From Symsagittifera roscoffensis (Eukaryota > Xenacoelomorpha > Acoela > Convolutidae), in contig NC_087067.1 in assembly GCF_963678635.1 (NCBI RefSeq), positions 9,657,716-9,721,715 of the forward strand: 64,000 bases of DNA. The letters are read 5' to 3'. The translations under genes and the position numbers were made by a program. The notes under the pieces were generated by a model. That model made no database searches. It saw only the letters and a program-made list of their open reading frames with translations, and was not told where the DNA came from. Below, one piece after another: positions 42,756 to 53,417 of this stretch. The first letter of the stretch is position 1, and each line of letters begins with the position of its first letter.

Positions 42756-44388
42756 GTGAGTGGTAGATATGCTTTGCCTGGAGTACGATGCGGTTAAGTA
42801 ATAAACTATTTTTCGAGCTAATTTTTTTTCAAACAAATTGTATGGTAAAATGTACTTTACAATATGGTTTGGTTTGGGAGAATGCCAAAAAGACATCAGC
42901 ATGTTGCGTGGCATCTCAGAGGGGGGCAATTATTATGACAGAAAACTCAGTAGGCAGAATTTTTTTTTCTCCAAAAAGTGGCAAATCTCAGGTGCTCTGG
43001 TATCAATTTGAATTCTGTTCTGTATACTTTGTTCCTGGGATCATTAAGCTTTGAGTTGAATTCCATAAAATTTCAAATCTAATAAGAAAAGATGATAGAA
43101 TCGACAAAAAGTTGTTAAATACAAGACTTTAAATTGATATTTGGTTTGCAAGCAGTTTTGTCGACTCCGCTGATAATGAGGTTTTCAGTTAAAAGATTTG
43201 TCAATTGTCGACCGTTCTTCTTAAATGAGACCATTTTTTCAGATTTTTTAGTTAATCAGAGTTAGGTTAGTTTCATCCAAAAATTGGCAAAAGATAATTT
43301 GATCTACAAATTCAAAGAGCTTTAAGGGATTCTATCTTTTCAAAAAAATAAGTCCGTTTTTTTCTGTTTACTTGCGTTCATTGACTTTTTTCCAACTTTC
43401 TGTTGGCTGCGTTTAGTTTGTTTATCTTTAGCTTTAGTTTGGTTTTTATTCTACGAGGTTCTCCTCAAAACGCATCAGTTCGTTCAGCTAGTTTGGGTCG
43501 TCTAGATTTTTAATAAATAAAAACAATTCATAATCATCAGAAACAAAAAAAAACATTGATATAATTGAATGCCAAAATATCACTCGTGTTGCGTGCCAAG
43601 ATAGAGTGCCCCACTCTCCAAATCAGCTTCCTTGTTTTTATTCCAAAGGTTCTACTTTTTGGCTTTGTTTGCGTTGCCATCTTTCTGAATAGCCCTAAAG
43701 CTTTTCGAAATGAATAATTCTTCTTTATTGTCGTTCTCACAAACATCCCCCCCAGCCTATTGTTTTCCAAATACTTCCATTTGAAAAAAAAAACAAATTT
43801 AACTAAGCGATCATTCTCAAAAAATGATTTAAGAAGAAAGCAACCATATGGCTTAGATTTAGCTTTTTGCTTCAACAAAAAAACTGTTCAAATCAAATCG
43901 ATTGTTTTCTGTTTCTCCTGCAAAGATCACTCAAAATTTTTTCTGAAGAAAAGCAATTGTCTACTGAAGAGAAGCTTACCGAACAGCAAGTAAGACTAAT
44001 CAAATAAATTGGAAAAAACACGAAAAAACAGGTTAGTTTGGGTAATTTTTCGTGGGAAAAAAACTTCAGTCAATAAAAAACATTATTATTCAACATAAAC
44101 TATATTCGATTCAGAATTAGCTTGAAGTTTAAAGCTTCCAAGCAAAATTTTACGTGTTGATAAAAGAGGAAATGCAATAAAACGTTTTCTGAACAAAGAA
44201 AATCTGGATGAGCTCGGACTTGTTAATAGTCGGACTTGTCAACAAAAGTTAAGCTCGAGGCAAAACGCATTGAAAAATGATCAGTCTTTGTTTGCGGATT
44301 AGATCTATCATTAAACAAACAAATTTCTTTTTGAAAACTACCCGTTTTTATCAATAATCTTTCAAAGGGCAGTTTGGACAATTCTATC
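42756..44388 (+). other. intron 3, left part, no gene seen
   Basis: AT-rich intronic DNA before the BEL/Pao insertion. Open frames around 42788-43054 and 43537-43993 show no recognised motif. Confidence 0.5.
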
Positions 44389-44490
44389 ATAGTTTTCCTG
44401 ACAATTATATTCTAGGTTGTTTGGTTTTTTTTCTGATAAAATTTGTGGATTAAACTTGGATCATTAAGCTAACTGTAGTGTTCTAAAATT
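44389..44490 (+). repeat. 102-bp direct repeat, left of the BEL element
   Basis: Starts ATAGTTTTCCTGAC and ends GTTCTAAAATT. It is repeated without visible differences at 52088-52189, directly after the right LTR. A normal BEL target duplication is about 5 bp, so this needs another explanation. Confidence 0.9.
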
Positions 44491-44552
44491 GTGCCGCACT
44501 CTCGTATCCTGTAAGGTCTAAAAAACCTGGTTCTTAAAAGTGTTCTCAAAAT
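44490..44552 (+). repeat. 63-bp tandem partial LTR copy
   Basis: The first ~60 bp of the LTR (TGTGCCGCACTCTCG...CCTGGTTC) occur twice in tandem at the left end, here and from 44553, joined by AGTGTTCTCAAAAT, which resembles the flank. Confidence 0.85.
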
Positions 44553-44849
44553 TGTGCCGCACTCTCGTATCCTGTAAGATCTAAAAAACCTGGTTCAACA
44601 TATGTAAATTATCGGCAATTTAAACAGATAATATGACAATATAAAGATAATATAAAATAAGGCAAACATCTTCCGGTTAACATGTTATCAAACGGTTTTT
44701 CAACAATCTCAAAAATCTATAAACATTTTGATGGCAAACTGACCTTAATCGGACAAAACAGTAGTTTTCAAGGCCTTTTGTCTAAGCAAATCTAATTTTA
44801 GCTTTTTCACTTTCGCGCTATAATGACGTCATTAATTTAAGCGCGAACA
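44553..44849 (-). repeat. 3' LTR of the BEL element
   Basis: 297 bp, TGTGCCGCAC to GCGCGAACA on the plus strand. The pol frame ends about a dozen bases inside it, at the complement of TTAAGCGCG. Confidence 0.9.
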
Positions 44850-46618
44850 TCTTCCGCGCCCAAAGGAGCAAAAACGGGTGCGAGTTTTACGGCCGGTCGA
44901 GTTAGCTCCCCGGAGCGGGTGGTAACTACGGCGGATCGGGCTATGTTGTCTTTTCCGTAATTAAGGGTTTTTATACGAGCCAGAGGGTAGTGTCCCCTTG
45001 GGTTGCGTTCGTCAACAATCCACACTAAATCCCCTGTTTTTAAAATAACGTCACTATCGGAGTGCCACTTACTGCGTTTATTCAGCGCTGGCACATAATC
45101 TCGCTGCCAACGACTCCAAATTGCGTTGGCGTAGCTTTGCGCTCGGATATATTGCTTTCGATGGTCGAAGTGCTCCTGGAAAGAGAGAGAAGGAAAGCTA
45201 GTACCATTTCGGCCTAACAAAAAATGATTAGGAGTTAACATCTCGAAACCATCCGGACTTGCACTTACTGATGTTATAGGTCGAGCGTTCTGTGATTGTT
45301 CTACAAGACAGAAAGTTGTTTCAAGGACTTCGGGAGTGAGCTTTCTACTTCCTATTATTGCGTAGAATACCCTTTTACAACACCGAACGAGACGTTCCCA
45401 AGAACCACCGTGATGCGGGGCTGCCGGGGGGTTAAATTTCCACTTAATACCCTTTTTCGCCAGCTCTGGGGGTGCTTGATCGTTCCACGACTGAATACAA
45501 TTTAAAAGTTCTTTCTCGGCGCCCACAAAATTGGTGCCGTTATCAGACCAAATGACTGATGGAGTGCCGCGACGGGCAATGAATCTTTCGATTCCCATTA
45601 CACACGAACTCGTGTCCATGGATGAGACAATCTCAATATGTACAGCTCTGGTGGTCATACATGTAAAAAGGAAGCACCATCGTTTTTCAGAACTCCTCCT
45701 GATTGAGACGTAAAAGGGTCCAAAGTAATCAACACCACAGTTTGTGAAGGGAGGCTGGCGGTAACCAAGCCTTTCAACTGGAAGCTCTGCCATCACAGGT
45801 GTGACAGTTTTGGCTTTGCGCTTCCTACATATAAGGCAGTGGACTTCAATGGACTTCAATAAAGAGCGAAGGTTCAAGATTGCGAACTCTAAGTGAATTA
45901 CAGCTCGCAGGTAGTCTAAGAACTGGTGCTGATAGCGATAATGAATATCACTTACGAACAATTTCACCAAAGAATGCCTTCCATCAAGGATTATGGGGTG
46001 TTTTGTGTCATATTCAGTTTCAACTAGGCGGCGAATTCGCCCAGTTGAACGAATGAGGAATGCAGGACCCATAAACGGTGCATACTGTGCAATACGACTA
46101 GACTTTTTGACGGTTTTGTTGCAGGACAGGAGTAAATATTCCGCTTCAAAAGATTCCTTTTGGGAAATCAACAAAAGTCGTTGTTTGGCGGTTTCTAGTT
46201 CAACCGGATAGGTTATTTCCTTGACTTTAGTGCGGTAGTGCCGGTGTTTCGGACTAAGTCTGAGCATGAAAGCAACCACTCGCTGGAGTTTACGAAACGA
46301 GCTGAACTTTTCCCATGCAAATAAAATGGGTTGTTTTTGTTTTTGTGCAACGTTTGAAAAATTAGAGGCCTGCTGTAAACCTTCATTAAGGTCACAAGCG
46401 GGACCAGCCAGGCGGATTTTCTTAAGTATTTCTATGCTCGGCTTTAAAGGCCACTCGTCATTTTTCAGCAGACTTGGCCCGTTCACCCAGCTGCTTGTTT
46501 TTAAGGACTCCGCTGAGATTCCTCTGGTTCCCGTATCAGCAGGGTTGTCTCCACTTAAGACATGAAACCACTGATCTACGGTCGTACTTTCTAGAATCTC
46601 TCCAATCCGGTTTGCCAC
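44837..46618 (-). pseudogene. BEL/Pao Pol C-terminal part: integrase
   Basis: 593 codons, continuing in the same frame as the RT segment after an in-frame TAA (about 46636-46638). The start given is only an open-frame edge. It shows NPADTGTRG and a zinc-binding H-x-H / C-x2-C segment (HYRYQH...HCLICRKR). The integrase triad is D (GVDYFGPF), D (WSDNGTNF) and E (GGSWERLVR). A DUF5641-type C-terminus follows (LTPNHFLLGR, SRWQRDYV, GDLVWIVDE). This region alone is intact. Confidence 0.9.
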
Positions 46619-46639
46619 GAACGTGGGTTGCTTACTACC

Positions 46640-47767
46640 TTAGTTTAACCACTGGAGCACAGTGGTGCTGTCAGTCCACATGAACGTGTTTGACACAGGA
46701 ATGGTTAGAGCTTTGAGGACATCTTCCTTCAAGCGGGTAGCGAGTAACGCGGCCTGCAGTTCAAGCTTCGGGATGGAAAGCGCTTTCATGGGCGCCACTC
46801 TTGCTTTTCCAAAGACGAAGGCAACTTGTGTTTCGAGTGAAGTTTTCACACGGGCGCGAAGAAAAGCTACAGCACAAATAACTTCTTCTGAGCTGTCACC
46901 GAACAAGTGTAACTCAACCCAATCGACTGGTGCAGAGAAGTAGCTGCGCTTTATACTCATTTTCCCTAGAGATGGCAAACCAGAGTGCCAGGCAAGAAAT
47001 TTTGTCTTGTTATCAACGGGTAGCTGATCATCCCATTGTTGACCATGAATGCGCCAGATTTTTTTCAACAATAATCGGGCTCTTACGGTATAGGGCGCTA
47101 CGAGACCTATGGGTTCGAAAACAGAAGAAACAAAACTAAACACTGTTCGCTGTGTTATCGAATTTTTAAGTTCACGGTTGACACCACGGCTTACGACCAA
47201 AGTGTCGTCAATATGGTCCCACTTCAGACCAAGAACATGAGAAGAATTATCCCCACAAGTTACAATATTTTTACTTTCCTGTTGCGGCGCGCTTTGGGGC
47301 GGGTTTAACTCGTTATTAATTTTAGTTACGTTACTTATGAATTTAGTTAATTTAAAACCACCTAGAGCTAACAGAGTAATCAACTCTTGACTCATTTTAA
47401 ATGCAACATCAGGGTCCTCAAAGGAGTCAAGGTAGTCGTCCATATAAAATTTCTCTAGAACTGCGGATGCTGCGTCAGGGAACATCGCCTGATTATCCAT
47501 TGCAGTCCGTTGCAATGCATAATTTGCACACGTTGGCGAATATCTCGCTCCAAAGATATGTCTGGTGTACTGGTGTACAACCACATCGGCTGTGGGGTCC
47601 TCCCGCCACAGAAAACGAAGAGATGGTTGGTCCTCTGGAAGGACGCCGACTTGTAGGAACATCCCTTCAATGTCAGCCGATACGGCAAAATGATGTTGAC
47701 GAAAACGGAGGAGAACGAACACAAGGTTTTGCAGTAGGTCGGGTCCTACTAGCAACGATTTGTTCAA
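46640..47767 (-). pseudogene. BEL/Pao Pol: reverse transcriptase and RNase H, 5'-truncated
   Basis: 375 codons. RT motif A is SADIEGMF (Asp32), motif C is YMDD (108-111), followed by the DYLDS typical of Pao-type RT. RNase H shows an Asp in LHLFGDSSEE, a Glu in PKLELQAALL and an Asp in MWTDSTT. The frame then stops at TAA after QWLN and resumes at once in the same frame as integrase, so a single nonsense change separates them. The N-terminal fingers of RT are missing at the deletion junction near 47770-47790. Confidence 0.88.
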
Positions 47768-48294
47768 TGACGTACCGTGGAATTTAGACGCTCCGTTAAG
47801 GACACGGCTCGACTCTTTTCCAACTCTTCTCGCTTCATCTTCGCTAGGAGCAGCTCTTTGCGGCGCTCACTGGGGGTCAATGATTTCATTGAGCTTTGCT
47901 TACTCGACCCGGATTTTGCCGATTTTGATGAAACTATTGATCGACTAGTTTCACTGACGCAGACCTCTGAAGCTTGATTAGATTCCATATGAGCGCGAGC
48001 CTTACCAGTTACTTCATCGTTAACTTTAACTATCCTATCCCACCATGCAGCCAACTCCGTTAATAATTTGCTATGGTTATCGGTTTTATTAGCTAATATC
48101 ACAAGTTCATCTTTTTTAGCTAATGCTTTTTCGAGAATACTCTTGCAAGATTCAATTAAGGCGTTTAATTTTGTTTTCCGAATTGGTCCCTCTAAACTCT
48201 CAGTTATGCGACTGTGAATTACGGAAAGCTCATTTTCTAGTGATGTTCGACCATTCATCAATCGTCGATATTTTAACTCAATTTGTTCTGTCAT
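47764..48294 (-). pseudogene. BEL/Pao Gag N-terminal fragment
   Basis: 176 codons from an ATG. Charged, helical residues 1-110 (KYRRLMNGR, WWDRIVKVND) are followed by a Ser/Lys-rich segment and a coiled-coil-like run (RRKELLLAKMKREELEK), as in BEL gag N-termini. It stops just after an internal deletion that joins it, out of frame, to RT. Capsid, zinc knuckles and protease are absent. Confidence 0.75.
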
Positions 48295-48459
48295 TTTGAT
48301 TACTTTTAAACTTGTTCACTTCTACTCAACCGCTCAACTGCTCAGTTTGAGAGAAAAAAAAAGGGAATAACTAATTTAAGACCTTATATTTAGTATTAAT
48401 AAATTATATTCTGACTCATTAAACAATATCACACCTTAGAGAAGCAATTTATTTAACTC

Positions 48460-49060
48460 CTAGTGCTGCTCAGCATTTCTTCTGTTTCGATTAGCTTGCC
48501 GCTTGCGTTTTCCTGGCTTAGGAGTATTTTTCTTTGAAATAATATACTTCAAATTCTTGCTATAACGCCTAAGGATCGTAAACGTTTTCAGTTCTAGAGA
48601 GGGATCCTGGTGTAGTTCTAAGTACTTTTGCCCTAACTCATTGAGGTTCTGCTTCCTTCTAGATATCAGGTCTGTTACTATATTAATAACTAATATACCT
48701 GATTCTTTCAACTTACTATATATATCTTCCGTGCCTACACGTTTACAGTAAACGATTGCATAAATATTGCGTTTATAGTTTAAAAGAATCTTCTTAAGCT
48801 GGTTAGGAGTTAGTGCGTTAAAGTTATTACTACGGTGTCGACTAATAGAGTTATTAACAGCGTCGTGCCAAATAACAATGTCGGTTCAGTTTAAGAGATA
48901 GTGATCAAGTTGATACTGACAAGTTTTACGGACGTTCACTGCGTTATGGTTGAAACTTAACCCGGGAATGGCTAAGCACGATTGAGATACACGCTTTTGC
49001 GAAGCGGGGGACAGTTTTTTCAAAGCGTGGTGCAGCGAGCTAGCAGCTAGTATGAACATT
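48460..49060 (-). pseudogene. extra ORF in the BEL leader (~200 codons, one nonsense change)
   Basis: Minus-strand frame from ATG near 49060 to the stop at 48460, upstream of gag. One TGA interrupts it (about 48894-48896), where the duplicated copy at 50076-50339 has an Arg codon. Motifs are IPGLSFNHNAVN, TDIVIWHDAVNNSI, AIVYCKRVG and a basic tail GKRKRQANRNRRN. The spacing of a Gly/Ser block and an Asp-x-x-Asn-like block recalls SGNH/GDSL-type esterase folds, but I cannot confirm it. No other family is recognised. Confidence 0.45.
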
Positions 49061-50089
49061 TAGTGATTTAAATCAACTTAAGAGGGAGGGAATCAAGCAA
49101 ACCGCGACCTGACCTCCCGCAACACCCTGAGCTAACAAGGTTGTAGCAAAAGGTAAGACGATTTGCTTAATAATACGCTACGGGTCTCGACTACGGCTAC
49201 TTTTATCCGATTGAACTAGTTTAGTTAGCTGTACCACGTTTCAAGAATAAACACGGCGTTTTTTCAGAAATTTTTTTTTTCTTCGAAAATTTCGGATTTT
49301 TTTCCGAAAATTTTCCAAAATTTTTTTTTTTTCGAATTTTTTTTCCGAAAATTTTTTTCCACGTTTTCACCCAATGGTTCAACTTCCAACAATAACCTGA
49401 TGCGTTTGCGAAATTTTGAATTTTTTTTTAAAGTCCAAAACTTGGGGCAAAAAACTCGACTCGGTCGTTTAAATTAAATTATTATGAAACTAGGCGCTTT
49501 GCTGAATAATTTGCAAAACTTTAAAATTTTGGAAAAAAAAATCAAAAAGTTTCAATTTTTTTTTCAAAATTTTTGGTCTTTTTTTTCGATACGGTGTTGA
49601 GCTTACAAACAAGGTGTTAGGATAACGTAATTAAGGTTTATGAGGCCGGTTTTTTCCTAAACCCACAGAAAGTTTTCTGATCGGGTTTTGGTATCGAGAA
49701 AAATTGGGGGTTTTGATTTTGCCATCAAAAAACCTCGTATTAGAATTTAAAGCATCAAATCAGCAAGTTAGCACAAATGGATAAAGTTTTTGTTTTTTAG
49801 TCTTACAAGTTTTGTAGAGGCGTTCACCGGTAGAATCCAAATTCCACAGAAACTTCGGGTGTCGAGAAAAAATGGGTCCACAATTCACACTCCAGTATGT
49901 CGCGTCCTGCGATATTTTGCGAATGAATACGTCGCGTCTGTTTGCGAAGGTATCTGCGTAAACAATAATCTGGGTTCAAATCAAGAGATCTACACCTTGG
50001 TTGAGGTCTCGAGGTGTTTTGTGGACGAAATGCTCAATTTTGTAGGATTTACGTTTGCTTCAATCTGCTAGATTTCTAATTTTTTGGTG
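48810..50089. repeat. 1,280-bp tandem duplication in the BEL leader, unit 1
   Basis: Landmarks recur exactly 1,280 bp downstream (GGTGTCG ending 48840/50120; GATTTCTAAT ending 50080/51360). Differences are few: TTCAGTTT versus TTCGGTTT, and small T-run length changes. The unit includes the N-terminal part of the extra minus-strand ORF and a T-rich low-complexity block (about 49260-49600). Confidence 0.9.
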
Positions 50090-51369
50090 TTAGTGCGTTA
50101 AAGTTATTACTACGGTGTCGACTAATAGAGTTATTAACAGCGTCGTGCCAAATAACAATGTCGGTTCGGTTTAAGAGATAGTGATCAAGTTGATACTGAC
50201 AAGTTTTACGGACGTTCACTGCGTTATGGTTGAAACTTAACCCGGGAATGGCTAAGCACGATTGAGATACACGCTTTTGCGAAGCGGGGGACAGTTTTTT
50301 CAAAGCGTGGTGCAGCGAGCTAGCAGCTAGTATGAACATTTAGTGATTTAAATCAACTTAAGAGGGAGGGAATCAAGCAAACCGCGACCTGACCTCCCGC
50401 AACACCCTGAGCTAACAAGGTTGTAGCAAAAGGTAAGACGATTTGCTTAATAATACGCTACGGGTCTCGACTACGGCTACTTTTATCCAATTTAACTAGT
50501 TTAGTTAGCTGCACCACGTTTCAAGAAAAAACACGGCGTTTTTTCAGAATTTTTTTTTCTTCGAAAATTTCGGATTTTTTCCGAAAATTTTCCAAATTTT
50601 TTTTTTTTCGAATTTTTTTTCCGAAATTTTTTTTCCACGTTTTCACCCAATGGTTCAAGTTCCAACAATAACCTGATGCGTTTGCGAAATTTTGAATTTT
50701 TTTTTTTAAAGTCCAAAACTTGGGGCAAAAAACTCGACTCGGTCGTTTAAATTATATTATTATGAAACTAGGCGCTTTGCTGAATAATTTGCAAAACTTT
50801 AAAATTTTGGAAAAAAAAATCAAAAACTTTCAATTTTTTTTTCAAAATTTTTGGTCTTTTTTTTTCGATACGGTGTTGAGCTTACAAACAAGGTGTTAGG
50901 ATAACGTAATTAAGGTTTATGAGGCCGGTTTTTTCCTAAACCCATAGAAAGTTTTCTGATCGGGTTTTGGTATCGAGAAAAATTGGGGGTTACGATTTTG
51001 CCATCAAAAAACCTCGTATTAGAATTTAAAGCATCAAATCAGCAAGTTAGCACAAATGGATAAAGTTTTGGTTTTTTAGTCTTACAAGTTTTGTAGAGGC
51101 GTTCACCGGTAGAATCCAAATTCCACAGAAACTTCGGGTGTCGAGAAAAAATGGGTCCACAATTCACACTCCAGTATGTCGCGTCCTGCGATACTTTTGC
51201 GAATGAATACGTCGCGTCTGTTTGCGAAGGTATCTGCGTAAACAATAATCTGGGTTCAAATCAAGAGATCTACACCTTGGTTGAGGTCTCGAGGTGTTTT
51301 GTGGACGAAATGCTCAATTTTGTAGGATTTACGTTTGCTTCAATCTGCTAGATTTCTAATATTTTGGCA
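50090..51369. repeat. 1,280-bp tandem duplication in the BEL leader, unit 2
   Basis: Second unit. It retains the Arg codon where unit 1 has a stop, so the nonsense change arose after duplication or unit 1 mutated first. The minus-strand frame 50076-50339 is only the N-terminal 82 codons or so of the extra ORF, cut by the duplication junction. Confidence 0.9.
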
Positions 51370-51766
51370 ATGAAGATAGGCTCTGCAAATTGTACAAAGA
51401 AGTTTTCCAGTCGAATGAAAATCTGATTTTGAGCAAGATGTTTATGAATTTTTTGCCGGCTAAAAAATTTCCCTTCTCGTTTGATAAACCATTGGACTCC
51501 AAGGACGTTGATCAGTTGAAGCTCTTCCTCAAAAAAGTGTCCAGAAAATTAAATTTAGACGTCAAAATCCACTTCGAAGGTGATCTTGAGGAACGAAGGG
51601 TTAAAAACCCGATGCGAGAGTTGTTTATTTCCAGTATTTAACCGAAAACTACGAATTAGCCGAAGAATTGTGGATATACTTGCCGAATAAAATCACGACA
51701 TGTCTTTTTGCAGCAGCGGTTTTGACGCAATTTGGAGTCGTTGGCAATATCGTCCGGAATATCTAA
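51360..51766 (+). pseudogene. coding-like plus-strand segment, frameshifted, inside the BEL leader
   Basis: The open frame to 51641 includes RLCKLYKEVFQSNENLILS and FLPAKKFPFSF. A second frame then continues without stops to about 51766 with YLTENYELAEELWIYLP. The amphipathic, codon-like character suggests a protein-coding fragment opposite to the element, perhaps captured host sequence, broken by one shift. No family is recognised. Confidence 0.3.
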
Positions 51767-51767
51767 T

Positions 51768-51785
51768 GTCCGGGTCGGCGGACCA
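51768..51785 (-). other. BEL primer binding site
   Basis: On the minus strand TGGTCCGCCGACCCGGAC begins 5 nt inside the 5' LTR (51791-52087), starting with the TGG that pairs with tRNA CCA. tRNA species not assigned. Confidence 0.7.
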
Positions 51786-51790
51786 AAAAT

Positions 51791-52087
51791 TGTGCCGCAC
51801 TCTCGTATCCTGTAAGATCTAAAAAACCTGGTTCAACATCTGTAAATTATCGGCAATTTAAACAGATAATATGACAATATAAAGATAATATAAAATAAGG
51901 CAAACATCTTCCGGTTAACATGTTATCAAACGGTTTTTCAACAATCTCAAAAATCTATAAACATTTTGATGGCAAACTGACCTTAATCGGACAAACCAGT
52001 AGTTTTCAAGGCCTTTTGTCTAAGCAAATCTATTTTTAGCTTTTTCACTTTCGCGCTATAATGACGTCATTAATTTAAGCGCGAACA
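51791..52087 (-). repeat. 5' LTR of the BEL element
   Basis: 297 bp, same ends as the left LTR, immediately followed by the second 102-bp direct repeat. Confidence 0.9.
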
Positions 52088-52189
52088 ATAGTTTTCCTGA
52101 CAATTATATTCTAGGTTGTTTGGTTTTTTTTCTGATAAAATTTGTGGATTAAACTTGGATCATTAAGCTAACTGTAGTGTTCTAAAATT
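52088..52189 (+). repeat. 102-bp direct repeat, right of the BEL element
   Basis: Copy of 44389-44490 abutting the LTR end. The sequence after it (CTAAAATTACC) repeats its last bases. Confidence 0.9.
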
Positions 52190-52850
52190 CTAAAATTACC
52201 AAAAACTAACTGCATTAGTTATAAATATTGAGATATAATTCAAAACTGCTCTGCTTTCTGAAAAACTTTAGGATGTCCTCTCAAACCTATATTAATCATA
52301 AATTACTGAACTTAAATTTGTTATACAATTGATTTGAAAACAATTTACAATTTTTATCATGTGAACTAGAAGCGAATGAAGATGTTTGTTTGTCTTCTTT
52401 GTTGAAAACTCTTTAAAGGGTCTCCATTTTTATTTTGGTTTCCAAGAAAAAGTCCTAAATTTTTTTCAGGTTCAAATTTGTTTTTTTTTTGCGGTTTGAC
52501 TGGAATTAGTATTTAAGTTTCAGTTCATTTTTTTTTGTTGTTGAAAGGAAGGCAAACTCCACTATCGAATAGCGAAAGTGTAAAAGCACAAAAAACGTGA
52601 TCGCCTTCTGATTTCGAAAGTAGATTTTATTTTCGAGCTTTCCAGAATAAAAACTTTTCATAATGATTCAGTTTTTGCAAATTGAGCTATTTTTATAACA
52701 AACGTGTCAAAAAAAACTTGCAATTCATATCTTTTTTTTGTTTGAAATTCGAATTTTTTTGTTTCTGCGTTTATTGTTTCTTTTCTGTCTTGGCTTTTTT
52801 GTGCTCTCTTTTAGCATCCGCCACATTCTCCTTATAATGTTTCATTTTAG
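52190..52850 (+). other. intron 3, right part
   Basis: T-rich intronic sequence ending in TTATAATGTTTCATTTTAG, a good branch/pyrimidine-tract/acceptor arrangement for exon 4. Confidence 0.7.
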
Positions 52851-53216
52851 TCCTCCAAAGCTGCCACATTGGATGATCTGCTCCCCATTTTCCAGAGATT
52901 AAACTTATCAGAAGCTATCTTGAAAATGGACTGCGAGGAGTCCGAACCTTATGCAGTCCTCGGAGGACTCAAGTTTTTCCAAGAGATCTCAGTTCCTTTC
53001 ATCGCCATGGAATTTTCCGCAATCAAGGACAGAATGAAAAAAGGAAACGACCGCAAGTATGATCTAATAGCTGAGAAGTTTCTAGAACAAATGGAGAAAA
53101 TGAACTACGTTCCGACGCCTGTCGGAGGAGATCTGGCAAGGAATCTGACAAAAGTGAACCATTTCAAGTGGCCTTCGGATATAAACTGGGTTAAAGTAGC
53201 CAAAAAACTTAATTGA
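52851..53216 (+). CDS. FkbM-like methyltransferase, exon 4 (C-terminus)
   Basis: Enters in phase 0 after TTTCATTTTAG and ends at TGA 53214-53216; 121 residues plus stop. It starts SSKAATLDDLLPIF, giving the conserved TLDDL helix, then ILKMDCEESEPYAVLGG (Asp272, Glu277). This is the signature FkbM strand-and-loop, usually I-K-x-D-x-E-G-x-E; here the Gly is Glu275. The end has WPSDINWV. With exons 1-3 the whole domain is present and in frame, so the gene appears intact despite about 10 kb of intron 3. Confidence 0.88.
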   Translation, partial: SSKAATLDDLLPIFQRLNLSEAILKMDCEESEPYAVLGGLKFFQEISVPFIAMEFSAIKDRMKKGNDRKYDLIAEKFLEQMEKMNYVPTPVGGDLARNLTKVNHFKWPSDINWVKVAKKLN

Positions 53217-53411
53217 ACAAAAAAATAAGGTCAATGTTTCCGATCAAGATCGTAGTTCGAAGTGCTGAAACTTAATCCATAAACTGATTTGGTGGAGCTA
53301 AAATTATATTATTTTGAGTTTTACATGCCTTCTTAGATGCAAAAAACTGCAGGTTATATTTTTTTGTGATTGTTTTGTTTTCATAAATTTTAATGAAAAG
53401 TTTTGCTTTTG

Positions 53412-53417
53412 AATAAA
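53412..53417 (+). terminator. poly(A) signal of the FkbM-like gene
   Basis: AATAAA about 196 nt after the stop codon, on the gene's strand, within GAATAAAAATCAAAG. It is the first good signal downstream. Confidence 0.5.

Larger units (their letters stand above)
44553..52087 (-). mobile_element. BEL/Pao LTR retrotransposon, internally deleted, in intron 3
   Basis: Two 297-bp LTRs (44553-44849 and 51791-52087) with TG...CA ends bracket a minus-strand element: PBS, a 3.4-kb leader with a tandem duplication, a truncated gag, and pol (RT, RNase H, integrase). RT with YMDD and the BEL-type integrase with a DUF5641-like tail identify the family. Most of gag, the protease and the RT N-terminus are missing, and pol has an in-frame TAA, so the copy is not autonomous. 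LTR differences are few (for example AACATATG/AACATCTG), so it is fairly young. Confidence 0.9.

Noticed and set aside
42788-43054. Possible alternative exon after exon 3 of the FkbM-like gene
   Set aside because: It does not continue the FkbM domain, while 52851-53216 does, with matching phase.
45296-47948. Plus-strand ORFs over the BEL pol region
   Set aside because: All are antisense shadows of RT and integrase.
49790-50071. 93-codon plus-strand ORF in tandem unit 1 (and its 66-codon copy in unit 2)
   Set aside because: The two units differ by an indel in the frame and no homology is recognised; kept only as weak background.
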